Source of the DNA: Auanema rhodensis
Lineage: Eukaryota > Nematoda > Chromadorea > Rhabditida > Rhabditidae
DNA: 64,000 bases
Assembly (NCBI GenBank): GCA_964057225.1
Contig: OZ059894.1
Location: forward strand, 8,194,131 to 8,258,130
Direction of reading: 5' to 3'
Shown in pieces: positions 1-10,463 of the stretch. The position numbers and the translations under genes are program-made. Under the pieces are notes generated by a model, which worked only from the letters and a program-made list of their open reading frames with translations, searched no databases and was not told the DNA's origin. The first letter of the stretch is position 1; each line of letters begins with the position of its first letter.

Positions 1-330
1 TCTCTGCGAGTTAGTAAACTTGTGAGAGGGCGATGGTCAGTGATACATATAGTATGCGTTCCCAGTATGTATGTGCGAAATTGATTCAGTGCGTATACTA
101 ACCCTAAGGCTTCAATTTCGATTGGTGCGTAATTGCGTTCCGCTTTTACCAGTTTTCTGCTGGCAAATGCGATAGGATGAAGATGCTTCAATGGTTGCGT
201 GGGATCTTCTGGTTGCAATAATACTGCGCCCACTGCTATGTTGCTGCCGTCACTCTCGATAATGAATAATCGATCAGATTTTGGTGGACTTAATACAGGC
301 GCTTGGGTGAGACTTCTTTTTAATCGATCT
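1..330 (-). other. RNase H domain (partial)
   Basis: Begins FIIESDGSNIAVGAVLLQ (about 240-295; gypsy RNase H DAS/DGS motif), then IAFASRKLVKAERNYAPIEIEALG (about 110-185) and ends at the window edge in TDHRPLTSLLTRR. These are the standard Ty3/gypsy RNase H motifs with the DGS, E and TDH acidic residues intact. The rest of RNase H and integrase lie to the left of the window. Confidence 0.9.
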
Positions 331-3300
331 ACAGCTTCCTGATGTTGCTTTTCCCAAGCGAATTCGGTATCCGTCTTTGTCAAATCGTACAATGGGCTTG
401 CGATACTTGCAAAATCTTTAATGAATTTGCGAAAAAATCCAACCATTCCTAAGAATGCGCGAACGCCTGTTGCGTTCTTTGGTGCCGGATATTCTTGTAT
501 CGCAGCCACTTTTTGAGGGTCCGGTTTTATTCCTTCTCTTCCAATTATTAATCCGAGAAATTTTACTTCTGGTTGAGCAAAGGCACATTTCTTTAACTTA
601 ATTTTCATTCCCAAACTTTCGACCGCATGTAATAATTCGTCGATATCTTCAAGGTGTTGCTTTCTTGTATCAGAGATTATCAGCAGATCGTCCAAGTATA
701 CAAATAATTTGCAAGAGCATTTACTTTGCAAATATCTTACTGCTGTTTGAAAAGTATGAGGGGCTCCGCAGAGACCCATAGGCATTCTTTTATATTGATA
801 CGTGCCTGATGTTGTTGTAAATGCTGTTAAAGGACGATCAGATTTACGTAGTGATATTTGAAAAAATCCTGATACTAAATCGAAGTTTGAGAAGAATTGA
901 GCTCCAGCTGCCATGTCAACTATATCCGATATGCTTGGTATAACGTATGTTTGTTTACGCGTGACACTATTGAGGGCTCGAAAATCTGTCACGAACCTAT
1001 ATGTCTCATCCTTCTTCTTCACTAGCACAGCAGGGCTATTGAAGAGGGATGTAGAGGGTTCGATTATGCCTTGCTCTAGCATTTCTTTTACTTGCTTTTC
1101 CACTTCTTCCTGTTTACCAAGTGGAATCCTCGTTATTCTTGACCTTGGCATGTCCATATCCGATCTTAGTGGGATTGTATGCTCAATGGGTCCTTTAAAT
1201 AGACCTATCTTCCTATCTTCATTAAGAAAGGCCTCACGATGGTTCTTAACTATGTTTGTGAGCTCGTGCTTGTCTTCATTATTCAAATCTGCTTTATCCA
1301 GATTAAGGTCATTCATAAAATTTCTTGGAAAGTGGGGTAATTTATTCTCCCAATCTGCTTCTGGTGGAATATATGGTTGCATAGGGTCTTCTTGTATTGT
1401 TTGCCAACTTGGTACTTCTCCTATTGTTGCCTGCCCTATGACTGAATTAGCTTCCATAGCTAATGTTTTGTCCGTATTGTTACGGAAAACTACATATACT
1501 CCACTTGTCTCACGGAAAGCTGTTGGATAACTTGAAGCTAATGCATTTCCGTTGTCTCCTAAGATTACCACTTCGTTTGATTTAAGTGGTCTATCAGCTT
1601 TGATTGGAATAGTGGACTCTTCGTCGGGTTGTATGATTCTTTTCTTCAAATTGATGATATTTACTGTTATTGACGTTTGTTTAATGGCGTCCTGTTCAAT
1701 TAAAGGGAGTGCGTAATTTCCGATCTCTAGCATCTTTTTCGATGGTTTTAAACTGACATCAATGTTTTCACTGTCGAGCGTGCTCATAAAGTCCATCCCA
1801 ATAAGAGCAGGGGCTGGGCAATCACAGTCATTTGAGACCAAAAAGGTATGTTCTATCTCATAGCCAGCAATTTCGATGTTTAAATTTATTTTTCCGTATA
1901 ATGTAAACGTTGTTTTGTTTGCTGCCATTGCCACTAATCGTCGCTTTTTGACGTGTTGAGCCATGTTCAGGTATTTTAATGTCGATAACCTGACATATGA
2001 GACTGACGAGCCTGAATCCCATAAAGCTAATATCAGCTTATCTTCTACTGATATATAGATAAGTGGTAGCTTTGTTTCTTTTGATTTAATGGAAGCAATA
2101 AATGGTATTGCTAGTGGAATGAATGTTACGAGCGCCGGGTAATACTGCTTCATTATATTTTCTGGCATTGGTTGGTCTGGGCGGCTAACGAGTTCTAATG
2201 TTTCCTCGTAGCCTGGGGGCTCGTTGTCTGCTCTTTGAATATGCATGACTGGTAGTGGCATTGCTTTGAAAAAGTAAAATTTTCCGGCAAAGATGGTAAT
2301 TATGATTGCTGCAATGATTAGAACAGTAGATCCTATTAATATTAAGGTTCTTTCAATTGTCCCCATTAAGAATTGTTTTATGCTATTCCAGGCTGTAGTT
2401 GTGAACTCAGTTGCTTTCGAAATATAATCGCTGCCCTTTTTCAAAAGAATAAAGGCTGACGTTATCTTTGGGTCGCTGTGAATCGTATTTAGTACGTGAT
2501 TTTGTCGTATTGAAGCTAAACTAGCTCCATACGCTATTGCGGTAGTCATTGAATAGACTCTTGATGAAAGATTAGTATAAAGATGAGCACCTGTAAATTT
2601 TAAAGGCGTAACTTTATGTTGGTGAGCTCCATCAAAAAGTGTGATGGGATTGACTTCCGCAGACCCATTAATGTTCATCCATTCCCCGTTTTTCTCATAA
2701 ATATCAGTTGGTACGTGTTCGCAGTCGATTTCTTTCCCGTACGAGAGTAAATCTCTTGATCCCGGTGCTGCGAAATATAATTTGTTGTCTTCGGTTGTTA
2801 CTGGTGTCTCTAAGTAACATGTTTCATTGATTTTATGAGAGTGGTGAACGGTTTTAGGCTCTATTGGTAGGCATATATGAACATGAACTATTTCGCTGCC
2901 CACGAAACGCGCTGCTATGTCTTCTCTGCCAAGGATTGTTCTCATTGCTATGGTTGGCTCTATTTGGAGAATTGAACGCCACAATTCGAGATATCTATTT
3001 TGTATCTCGCATATGGATTCGTAAGATTCCATAAAATGCTTTTGCAATTCTTCCTGTATAAGAGTGGTTGCATATTGTAGATGATCTTGCGCTATTCTCT
3101 GAGATATATTCTGTTTATATTGTATCTCGTTGTTTACTTTGGAGCCTATATAATGTGCTTGCGCTTGTACTGCTTTCGTTTCAATCTCCAAAGGTGGTGA
3201 TGACGTTCTCTGCTTTCTTTGCGATCTTAAAGACATATCTGTGACCGTTGCAAACGTAGTAATAGGCTGTTCTTTGTGAACACCATATATTAATGTAACC

Positions 3301-6300
3301 GTTGTTGGCGCGCGCGTGGATGTTATGGTTTGAGTTGTATCGATCTCTGGCGTTGTTTGAGGGTCCTGGATTAGCTTTGTTACTTCCGTTGTTGTCGTTA
3401 TATATTCAGTTTTGTCCGTCAGGCGTCTGGTTGAGTAGGGAGGTGTTCTTTTATCCTCTAGTAGCGGTAGAAAGGTTTGAATGAGAAGATTTCGTGTATA
3501 TTTGTTAGGACTTTTTGTTTGTTGATGGGGCCCAACAGGTATACCAAAATTGTTCTTCATATCTCGATATAATTTCTCTATATCTGGCAGGATAATAGTT
3601 GGTACAGGCAGATGTCGAAATCTTTCATCGTCTGCTCTGGCCGCTGTTCGATTGGGTTTTATTGTACGTAGTTTGAGGACTTGGTGATATAGGTCAATTG
3701 TTTCTTTAATAATCAGTTGTTCCTTTTCGTTATTAGTTGATAATACGGGCCTGATTGGCGGCATGTTTACAAATGCTTTCAAAACTTCTTGTTTTGATGG
3801 CACCGACATGTTATTTTGAGCGAAAATGGTCGGTGTAAATGCCAACTCGAGCGCTATACTTTCGGTTCGCTCTCGATAACTTCCTTCTTTTGTGAGTATT
3901 TTTTCGTCAAATTCTTCTGCTGTTAATCTGTCGCCTATCTGCTCTAAAAGTTGCAGGGAGGTGAGGTATTTAACGGCTCCTCTTGTGGTAGCTGCCAGTT
4001 CTTTTTGGGCGAAGAATTGAAGCATTGCTTCTTCCGGGTCGTAGAATTCATATATTTTTAAGAATCTTTCTATTGATCTATCCGAAGTAGTGCTTCGTAG
4101 GAAGAATTTGAACTGCTCGGGATGTGCTGAGATCCACTTAACGATAGAATATGTTGGATCTATTGTCCGTCTGGCTCGAATTATAGGAATTATTTGTGAT
4201 ATCCCAGGGTTACTCATTACTGGACGTAAAAATGGGTATGGGCATATGTTCAATGTTAAAGTTTCGTAGTCTTCTTGTTCTTTTATCCAGCTTTCGTCCA
4301 ATTGCAGTGCGCATTGCGCTATAGCCCTTTTTTGACGCTTAGCTGGCAACTTTTTATATTCTCTTTCAATTAAGTTGTGTATATTACTGTCATTTGGATA
4401 TTTGGGAAAGAGTATATAATTGCCCGTGGTTGATTGAAATATAGGTTGCGAAAAACATGATGTAATCTGTTTTGGAATTTGTTTATTGTCGATAACAAGG
4501 GCTGACTGCGTATTGGGAATCAGTATTATGCTGTCTCCAATGATGGCATCATATTCGCTCATATCTATATAGTTGCATCTCTGTTCGTATGATTGGATTT
4601 CCCAGATGATCATTGAAGTATTGGATGCGCATTGGCCATGATGTGCAAGACAGCCTTCCGTATTGAGTAATAGATTTGTCAATATGGTGTCGTCTGGCAT
4701 CCTGGTCATAACGCCTCTTTCCAAAACCAGTCGTTCTTTTTCTTCGCATTGTTCGTAATTGAATGAGCGCGCTGGAGAGAATGTAGGTTCGGTTGTCGCG
4801 TATGTCAAGCTATCCAATTTAATCAGGTCTTCTGATTTCCATTTACGGTCGCGGACAGCCAGTCTACATTCGTTTTCTGTTGTTGTCTCAATTCGAACAA
4901 TGGAGGAGTTATGATCTCTTAAAAATAGCAAATCCCTGATGCATATTTTATGTATTTCTTTTGAACATCGCCATGAATCCCATTCGTGAGCCGTCTGGTT
5001 TCTTGTATACAGATGTATGTTTGTGCGGAGGACATGTTTGGTAGGTGGTATTGTGCATTTCCTCAGGGGTGGGGGTATAAGGAGGGCTCCACCTGTAGCT
5101 TTAGTGCACATCTGATAAGCATCAGTTATAGTGATTAGTGATAAGATCACTGATAAAGCTACTGCTAGTGTTAAGGGGGATATCAAGGTCAAATTATTGA
5201 CTCTTGAGCCTCTTCCTCTACCTCTATTATTGTTGTTTCCCCTGAAGGGATTATTACCGCGTTGACGGTTATCACTCTCCTGATTACGTGATAAGTTGTT
5301 ATTTCTTTGATACCAATTTGGATTTGAGAAATTTCTACCGCGATTACCAAGATTGCGGTTTCTTGCGAAAGAATTTTGCAGATTTTGTGGTTTCTGATTA
5401 TTTGATGAATTTTGATAACTTTGATAATTTTGATAATTTTGGTAGTTTCTATTGTTAAATGATTGATAGCCTCTGCCGATTCCTCGCCTTCCGGTGTCGC
5501 GCCTGGGAGGGAATGTTCTATCGATTGCGTTAACCAGTAGCGCCTGAGGGTCGGCTACTTGGTTAGCAATTGATTCCTCCCATCTGGCATTATCAATTGC
5601 CTCGGCAAACGTTTTTGGTTTAGCTCTGATTACCCCCGGGCGTATTGTGTTTTTGAGACCGCGTAGAAAGGTAGATCTAAGGATATGGTCCTTGTGTGGG
5701 TCTGTATGGGAGAAAGCGTTTAAGCTTAGGCTTCGTAAAGTTTGTGCGAATCCATCCACTGATAGCTCGCCTTGGGTGGAATTCTGTAGCGTTATCAGCG
5801 CCGGATCTTGATTATACTCTGGGCATAGCCTAGAGGTAAGTTCTTCGATGAGAGTATTCCACGAGCCAGATGTCTTGATAGTATCGCTAAGCTGTGTATA
5901 AGCTTCTTCAGCTCGTTCGTTTTTGAGAAGTAATGGTAAGATTGTTAATCTTTCGGGCATAACTAAGCCTAAGGCGTTTGCAAAGGTGTTAAACTTGGCC
6001 ACGAAGTCTCTAAAGTTGCGACTTCCGTCGTATATAGGGCAATATGGGGAGCTTAATGCCTGAGCAATGGTAGATTTACCCGCTCCTGGAAGCCGTGATG
6101 TTTCGGTCATTTCGGGTGAGATGCCCTCAGGGTATGTGATAGGTGATATTATCACTTCGCTCCTTGTTGGATCTTGGTGAGTGTGTTCTATTGCCTTAGG
6201 GTTTCTGCTAGAGGAGCCTATTATAGGTGTAGTTGTTGCGAAACGGGCTCTTGGAACCTGGATGACTTTACCAGATGCCTGAGGCGATGTTCTATCAGTT

Positions 6301-7304
6301 GATCGTGAGCTAGGGATCGCACTATCTGATCTGTTAAGATTAGGATTATGTGAAGAAAACCGGGGTTTTGCTGTTCCGCCGGGTGTTGTTTTATCGCCTG
6401 GGGATAAGTTTAAAATCTTTATCAGTCGATTTGTTAAAGATCTTTTGTTTTTAAACTTATCAGTTGTTAATGATAAGGGTGAAGCTTCTTGTATGCCTTC
6501 GAGGCTGGCTTCTACTGACAAAGTTTCTATTGCGCGCTTACTGGGTGTTTTTGTCTTCCGCTTATTAGGGATATTCTTTTTGATCTTATCAGTGATTTTT
6601 GATAAGGTTGAAGGGTTGTCACTAAGTTGGGTGGGTTCTAAAGTTAGCGAATGTGGTTGATTAATAGGCGTGGAAGACGCTTGCGGGCTTTGTGTTAACC
6701 CGAGGGATGGGGAAGGTGCGTTATCAGTGATAACTGATAAGTTCGACGCGTTTGGGTCTGGGGTTACCGGTGAGGCAGATGCGGTTGTCGGCTTTTTCTT
6801 TTGAATTTTTCGCAAATTTTTATTAGTATCAACTGAGCGTACCTTGGGATTTGTAGTTGGAGTTTGAGTGCTGTCGTCGGCTATGATGAAGTCCGGGTCT
6901 TCGTCGGTGTCGTCAGAAGGTGAATATGTACCTTCTCGGGGAGTATAGAACTTGTCGACTTGCGGCTTCGGCTTCTCGTCTGGTTGGTGCGGTTCTTCTA
7001 TTTGAACACTGAGAAGTCGGGTGCGGCTTCGGGTACGACTTGCGACAGTAGCGTCACTGTTGATATCGGACGGGTAAAGGGCTGGGAAAGCCGATGAGAA
7101 TCTTTTGGCCACCTTTGTAGGACTTTTGGTTTGGAAAAACCGAGAATGGTGAGCTACGTGTGGGATGTTGATGTAAGGTGCGTAAGATTCTTTTAGATGT
7201 GTGTTGGGAGAGAGAGAGATTCGGGAGCAATAGGATAGTCGTGCTTCGCTGGGCGATGCGGAGGGTAAATGAGAGGGAGTTTTCCAAATCGTGGCCACCA
7301 ATCT
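1..7304 (-). CDS. Gag-Env-like-protease-RT-RNase H polyprotein (partial)
   Basis: This frame (codons whose lowest coordinate is divisible by 3) is open from the codon after a stop at 7317-7319 to the window edge, about 2430 codons. I checked the phase at several domains: 696 (YLDD), 2019 (WDSG), 2331 (membrane segment), 4326 (RQKR), 5106 and 5256, and 7290; all agree, and I saw no internal stop. Domain order is Gag (7304-5200), Env-like (5199-2265), aspartic protease (about 2100-1700), RT (about 1300-560) and RNase H (about 330-1). Normally env follows pol in errantiviruses and retroviruses, so this order is strange. The first in-frame ATG I found is at 6108-6110, yet the 400 codons before it are open and retained in the derivative copies. 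A spliced leader exon or non-AUG start is therefore likely. A candidate splice acceptor (GAGTCAG) lies just upstream of 7304. Confidence 0.85.
560..1300 (-). other. Reverse transcriptase domain (Ty3/gypsy type)
   Basis: Motifs are in order: the entry region PLGKQEEVEKQV, PSTSLFNSPAVLVKKKD, RFVTDFRALN, FSNFDLVSGFFQI (first catalytic Asp), YKRMPMGLCGAPHTFQ, and the catalytic FVYLDDLLIIS at about 671-705. Then come KCAFAQPEVKFLGLIIG and the connection LGMVGFFRKFIKDFA. All catalytic aspartates are present. The domain copies element RNA into cDNA starting from the tRNA-Gln primer site at 9045-9057. Confidence 0.95.
1700..2100 (-). other. Retroviral-type aspartic protease domain
   Basis: Reads ILALWDSGSSVSYVR at about 1993-2040, with the catalytic Asp in a D-S-G triad instead of the commoner D-T-G. 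A typical flap/second-half pattern follows, ending PAPALIGMDFM (about 1785-1815), where ALIGMD is the conserved hydrophobic-Gly-Asp motif of retropepsins. It cleaves the polyprotein. It lies directly C-terminal of the Env-like cytoplasmic tail in the same frame, so in an uncleaved product it would be cytosolic. Confidence 0.85.
2265..5199 (-). other. Env-like membrane glycoprotein domain embedded between Gag and protease
   Basis: Immediately after the RG-rich Gag tail comes a hydrophobic segment (LTLAVALSVILSLITITDA, about 5190-5120) that fits a signal peptide. About 930 residues of ectodomain follow, with several Asn-X-Ser/Thr sites and scattered cysteines. A furin-type site RQKR lies at 4326-4337. 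Near the C terminus is a cysteine-containing stretch with a YFAAPGSRDLLSYG motif (about 2750-2790). A transmembrane segment (about 2345-2275, ILIGSTVLIIAAIIITIFAG) comes next, then a tail with a PPGY motif at 2208-2219, a possible ESCRT-recruiting late domain. The features together indicate a class I-like or acquired viral glycoprotein. I cannot name the glycoprotein family, and no expression or cleavage can be shown from sequence. Confidence 0.7.
5200..7304 (-). other. Gag region of the polyprotein
   Basis: The first 400 or so codons (7304-6110) are low-complexity and rich in Ser, Thr, Pro and Lys, with an acidic patch (SDDTDEDPDF, about 6885-6925). From about 6110 to 5560 there is a helical capsid-like domain (for example FRDFVAKFNTFANALG and FLRGLKNTIRPGV) resembling Ty3/gypsy Gag capsid in pattern. 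The C-terminal part (5560-5200) is Asn/Gln/Arg-rich with repeated NYQNYQ and RGRGRG stretches and no CCHC zinc knuckle that I can see, so nucleic-acid binding is probably by the RG-rich basic tail. The N-terminal portion is the only coding sequence kept by the deletion derivatives, perhaps because it overlaps packaging signals. Confidence 0.75.
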
Positions 7305-7527
7305 GACTCCGCCTATCTACCGTAAGCTTATTATAGTTAATGATGTTTATCTCTTCTCAAAAACTATTTTTATCCGCTCTTGCACTTTCCTCTAATTTTG
7401 TTTTCTTACTGCTCTAGAATCTTCAAAAAAAACTTTATTCATGTCGTCCCCTTTGTACTTTTGCGGCCTTTGGACATTTATTTTAAGGTTAGAAACAAAA
7501 GAAAAGAAAAGAAAGAAAGAAAAAAAA

Positions 7528-8072
7528 ATGGATTTCCAACGTTATAATCCCACTGGCATGACTTATGTCCTGTGGAAATTATACGAATCCATCGTTGAAT
7601 ACGATGGAGAAGGAGTTTTGGCTTATAGGCCAAATCCTGATATAATTTTGATGGTTTGTGTATCTCCATTTTATGTTTGATTATTTGATTACTTTAGTTT
7701 ATCGAAGATCTCCAAATGTATTATTTGGGGCAGGGCCATATAAACTTTGCCACCTTCGTAGATGTAGCTCCCGAAGTGGAGCTTGTTGGTCGAAGGTGCT
7801 TAGTTGATCTATGCGCTCATGTATATAATGGTAGGGCCGGTTTATTAACCGCACGTCCTTGGGCCTGGTACCAGGAAAAGAGTCATTTTTATTATTATTT
7901 ATTATATAGATTATTGTTTAAAATCTATATTGTTTATGATGACTCATTATTTGGTTTGGAACTTAGGGTTTCGCGAGGTTTAGAATATAGTGAAGATTTA
8001 ATTGCGAGCGAAACTCCTATATTTCTTGCCTCTGAGTTTCGAACTCGGTTGCAAATCAAATATGGGTATTGA
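7528..8072 (+). CDS. Unknown antisense gene in LTR element 1, two exons, 166 aa
   Basis: Encoded opposite to the retroelement, between its leader and gag. Exon 1 is 7528-7653 (ATG after an A-rich run, AAAATGG context; begins MDFQRYNPTGM). Intron is 7654-7697 (44 bp, GT...CTTTAG, with an in-frame stop). Exon 2 is 7698-8072 (FIEDLQMYYLGQG to the stop), followed at once by AATAAA at 8076-8081. The gene model is supported by the diverged copy at 20630-21152, which has the same junction (ILM before, FIEDLQM after), an unrelated intron of 52 bp, and an exon 2 of exactly the same length with about half of residues identical. The protein is rich in aromatic residues with conserved blocks VAPEVELVGRRCL, DLCAH and LLFKIYIVYD; no signal peptide or known motif. 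I do not recognise the family. It could be a captured host gene or an antisense accessory gene of the element. Confidence 0.7.
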
Positions 8073-8075
8073 CTG

Positions 8076-8081
8076 AATAAA
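8076..8081 (+). terminator. Poly(A) signal of the antisense gene
   Basis: AATAAA directly after the TGA of the antisense gene (GACTGAATAAAG), with GT/T-rich sequence following. The same placement is seen at 21156-21161 in element 2, so it is kept together with the reading frame. Confidence 0.65.
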
Positions 8082-9044
8082 GTTTGTACTCTATGTTTTT
8101 ATTTTTGTGCACTTGGCTCTGTTTTCGTCAAGAAAATGGACTCATGTTTTCAATCTTTTCCTCATTCCTTTTCCCTTAAATAGCATGTTTTGCTCAAAAT
8201 GTTTTCGACATTGTGCATGCTAATGAGGTTTGAGGAGAGTTATTGAAAAGGCTGTCCTTTTTCTTGATCAAAATAAGCAAAAGTGCGTTTTCCTAAGCGA
8301 ATTTCTTTTTAAAAATGAGAAAATTACGTCTATTTTTAAACATTTCCAATTTACTTAGGATTACTGTAGGAAATAAGGGGTATCTTATGAGTTGAAACAA
8401 CGAAATGATTTGAGGAAGGTGACATAATCTACGGGGATAAAATCCGTAGCAGTTATGCTTCCGCCAACTTGACCTGACTGTCAAATAAGAGCTGAGAAGT
8501 CTTATTGCAGATTTACCAGGCTTTTTCGGACTAGTGTGGTCTCTTTTTATATTCAATTTATGTAACCGTTTTTGGTTTCCCGCAAAATAATATGTAAAAT
8601 GATCTTTTACGTCTGAATATAATAATTTTTCAAAATACTAGTCCTGACCACAAAATATACAAACTATAATCAATTGCGCGCGTCTTATAAATTTTTGTTC
8701 CAGTAATCAAACTTCTCTATGCCCAAAAAAAATGTGAACAATTATAATTTCTCGTTTGGCGAAAGTGTCCTCTATTTCAATCCAAACGTCCTCAAAATGG
8801 CATGAGAAGCGGTACAAGATACGATATAGAAAAGGGTGGACATTCAGACGGTTTTAAATTGAGGACGGCGGGCAAAAATTTTATGGGTCCTATCTCGCAT
8901 TTAAGCGAGATCCCTTGTATCTGTACCTTAAAACAAATTGGCGCCTTCATTTTGTTGTTTCAAGTGGAGGAATTTATAATTTAGAATGCAAAAATGGACT
9001 TTTACAATAAAAAAAAATTTTTTTTTTTCAAAAGATGAGTTCGA
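8082..9044 (-). other. Leader region of element 1, no gene seen
   Basis: About 960 bp between the antisense gene end and the primer-binding site. Conserved in elements 2 (21162-22145) and 3 (37273-38237). It is AT-rich and I see no convincing coding frame; short open stretches differ between copies by indels. It holds the imperfect palindrome TCTCGCATTTAAGCGAGA at about 8894-8911, which could form a stem-loop near the 5' end of the element RNA, a place where packaging signals are usual. Confidence 0.5.
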
Positions 9045-9057
9045 GGTGGAACCTCCA
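9045..9057 (-). promoter_or_regulatory. Primer-binding site for tRNA-Gln (element 1)
   Basis: Next to the 5' LTR. On the plus strand it reads GGTGGAACCTCCA, which is the 3' end expected of metazoan tRNA-Gln (acceptor strand plus discriminator U and CCA); 13 bases match. The same 13 bases adjoin the 5' LTR of elements 2 (22146-22158), 3 (37260-37272) and the family-2 element (47273-47285). Confidence 0.85.
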
Positions 9058-9402
9058 CGTTCCGTTATGCTCCTGCGTCGATAATATAAACCATTGTAGT
9101 TTATACTATGACGCGCATAGTATTCCTTGGTGTAGCGGTAAGGAATAAAGAGCATAAGGTCAATCATAAGATAAAAGAGAGAAAGATTTATTGGCATGAA
9201 ACTACAACAATAATATACAAAGATAAAGATACAATACAATAAGATAAATATAAGTATAAAGACTAAACTACAAGCCGTCCATGAGCTTGCTAAGAGGCGA
9301 ACTCCCGACCAAGGGAACGAGGGAAGGCGGAGCCATTCCTCGGTCCTCTGGTCGTCTGGCTCTAACCCTTCAGCTACATATATGGGGAGTCCGAATGGAA
9401 CG
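9058..9402 (-). repeat. 5' LTR of element 1 (345 bp)
   Basis: Ends CGTTCC...GGAACG (6-bp terminal inverted repeat), not the usual TG...CA. Contains the minus-strand AATAAA (plus-strand TTTATT at 9187-9192) and a cluster of GATA motifs at about 9165-9250. It matches five other family-1 LTRs in the window (18949-19285, 22159-22503, 36915-37259, 40030-40374, 61607-61950). Confidence 0.92.
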
Positions 9403-9444
9403 CTGTTAACCGAAAGGTTGGTGGTTCGAGCCCACCCGGGAGCG
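9403..9444 (+). pseudogene. 3' fragment of tRNA-Asn (positions 32-73), cut by element 1
   Basis: Starts at the anticodon loop (CTGTTAACC) right after the LTR end and runs to the discriminator G. The 5' half must lie beyond the left end of element 1. It has no A box, so it should not be transcribed by Pol III. Confidence 0.9.
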
Positions 9445-9630
9445 AAATATTTTTGGTTTCCACAGTTCCAATAAAGCAAAATTAAAATTTTAATTCCTCT
9501 ACTCACGATCTCATTCATAAATTTTCTAGAAGGATTGGATAAGATAGACCAGAACATCAGAAAATATGGATCATTGACTGATCTAAAACAGAAGTAGAAA
9601 CTTCACAAGTCTAGATTGTTGAGTATATGT

Positions 9631-9650
9631 GCTTCCGTGGCGCAATAGGC

Positions 9651-9686
<36 letters not shown>

Positions 9687-9909
9687 GAGCCCACCCGGGA
9701 GCGAAACATTTTTGATTTCCACAGTTCAAATTAAGCAAAATTAAAATTTTAATTCATCTACTTACGATCTCATTCATAAATTTTCTAGAAGGATTGGATA
9801 AGATAGACCAGAACATCAGAAAATATGGATCATTGACTGATCTAAAACAGAAGTAGAAACTTCACAAGTCTAGATTGTTGAGTATATGTGCTTCCGTGGC
9901 GCAATAGGC

Positions 9910-9945
<36 letters not shown>

Positions 9946-10168
9946 GAGCCCACCCGGGAGCGAAATATTTTTGGTTTCCACAGTTCCAATTAAGCAAAAT
10001 TAAAATTTTAATTCATCTACTTATCATCTCATTCATAAATTTTCTAGAAGGATTGGATAAGATAGACCAGAACATCAGAAAATATGGATCATTGACTGAT
10101 CTAAAACAGAAGTAGAAACTTCACAAGTCTAGATTGTTGAGTATATGTGCTTCCGTGGCGCAATAGGC

Positions 10169-10204
<36 letters not shown>

Positions 10205-10427
10205 GAGCCCACCCGGGAGCGAAATATTTTTGGTTTCCACAGTTCCAATTAAGCAAAATTAAAACTTTAATTCATCTACTTACGATCTCATTCATAAATT
10301 TTCTAGAAGGATTGGATAAGATAGACCAGAACATCAGAAAATATGGATCATTGACTGATCTAAAACAGAAGTAGAAACTTCACAAGTCTAGATTGTTGAG
10401 TATATGTGCTTCCGTGGCGCAATAGGC

Positions 10428-10463
<36 letters not shown>

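Larger units (their letters stand above)
1..9402 (-). mobile_element. LTR family 1, element 1: Ty3/gypsy-type retroelement with env-like domain, 3' end outside window
   Basis: The element is read on the minus strand. It starts with the 5' LTR (9402 to 9058), then a tRNA-Gln primer-binding site (9057-9045), a leader of about 1 kb with an antisense gene, and one long frame coding Gag, Env-like, protease, RT and RNase H up to the left edge. Integrase, polypurine tract and 3' LTR lie outside the window. It is the only copy here with coding capacity for replication. The LTR end abuts position 32 of a tRNA-Asn copy, so it inserted into the anticodon arm of an array tRNA; the target duplication cannot be checked because the other flank is missing. 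Assignment to Ty3/gypsy rests on the RT motifs (YLDD box, PMGLCGAPHTFQ) and RNase H (TDHRPL). Confidence 0.9.

Noticed and set aside
913..1530. 205-codon plus-strand frame
   Set aside because: Antisense shadow of the RT/protease coding sequence, with no motif or conservation of its own.
6060..6110. P-loop-like PGAGKST in Gag
   Set aside because: Lacks the first glycine at proper spacing for Walker A and any Walker B; it lies in a low-complexity part of Gag.
7054..7287. 77-codon minus frame (ENSLSFTLRIAQ), seen also in elements 2, 3 and 4
   Set aside because: Overlaps the gag N-terminal frame in another phase and starts at TTG; the gag phase continues into capsid and pol, this one does not.
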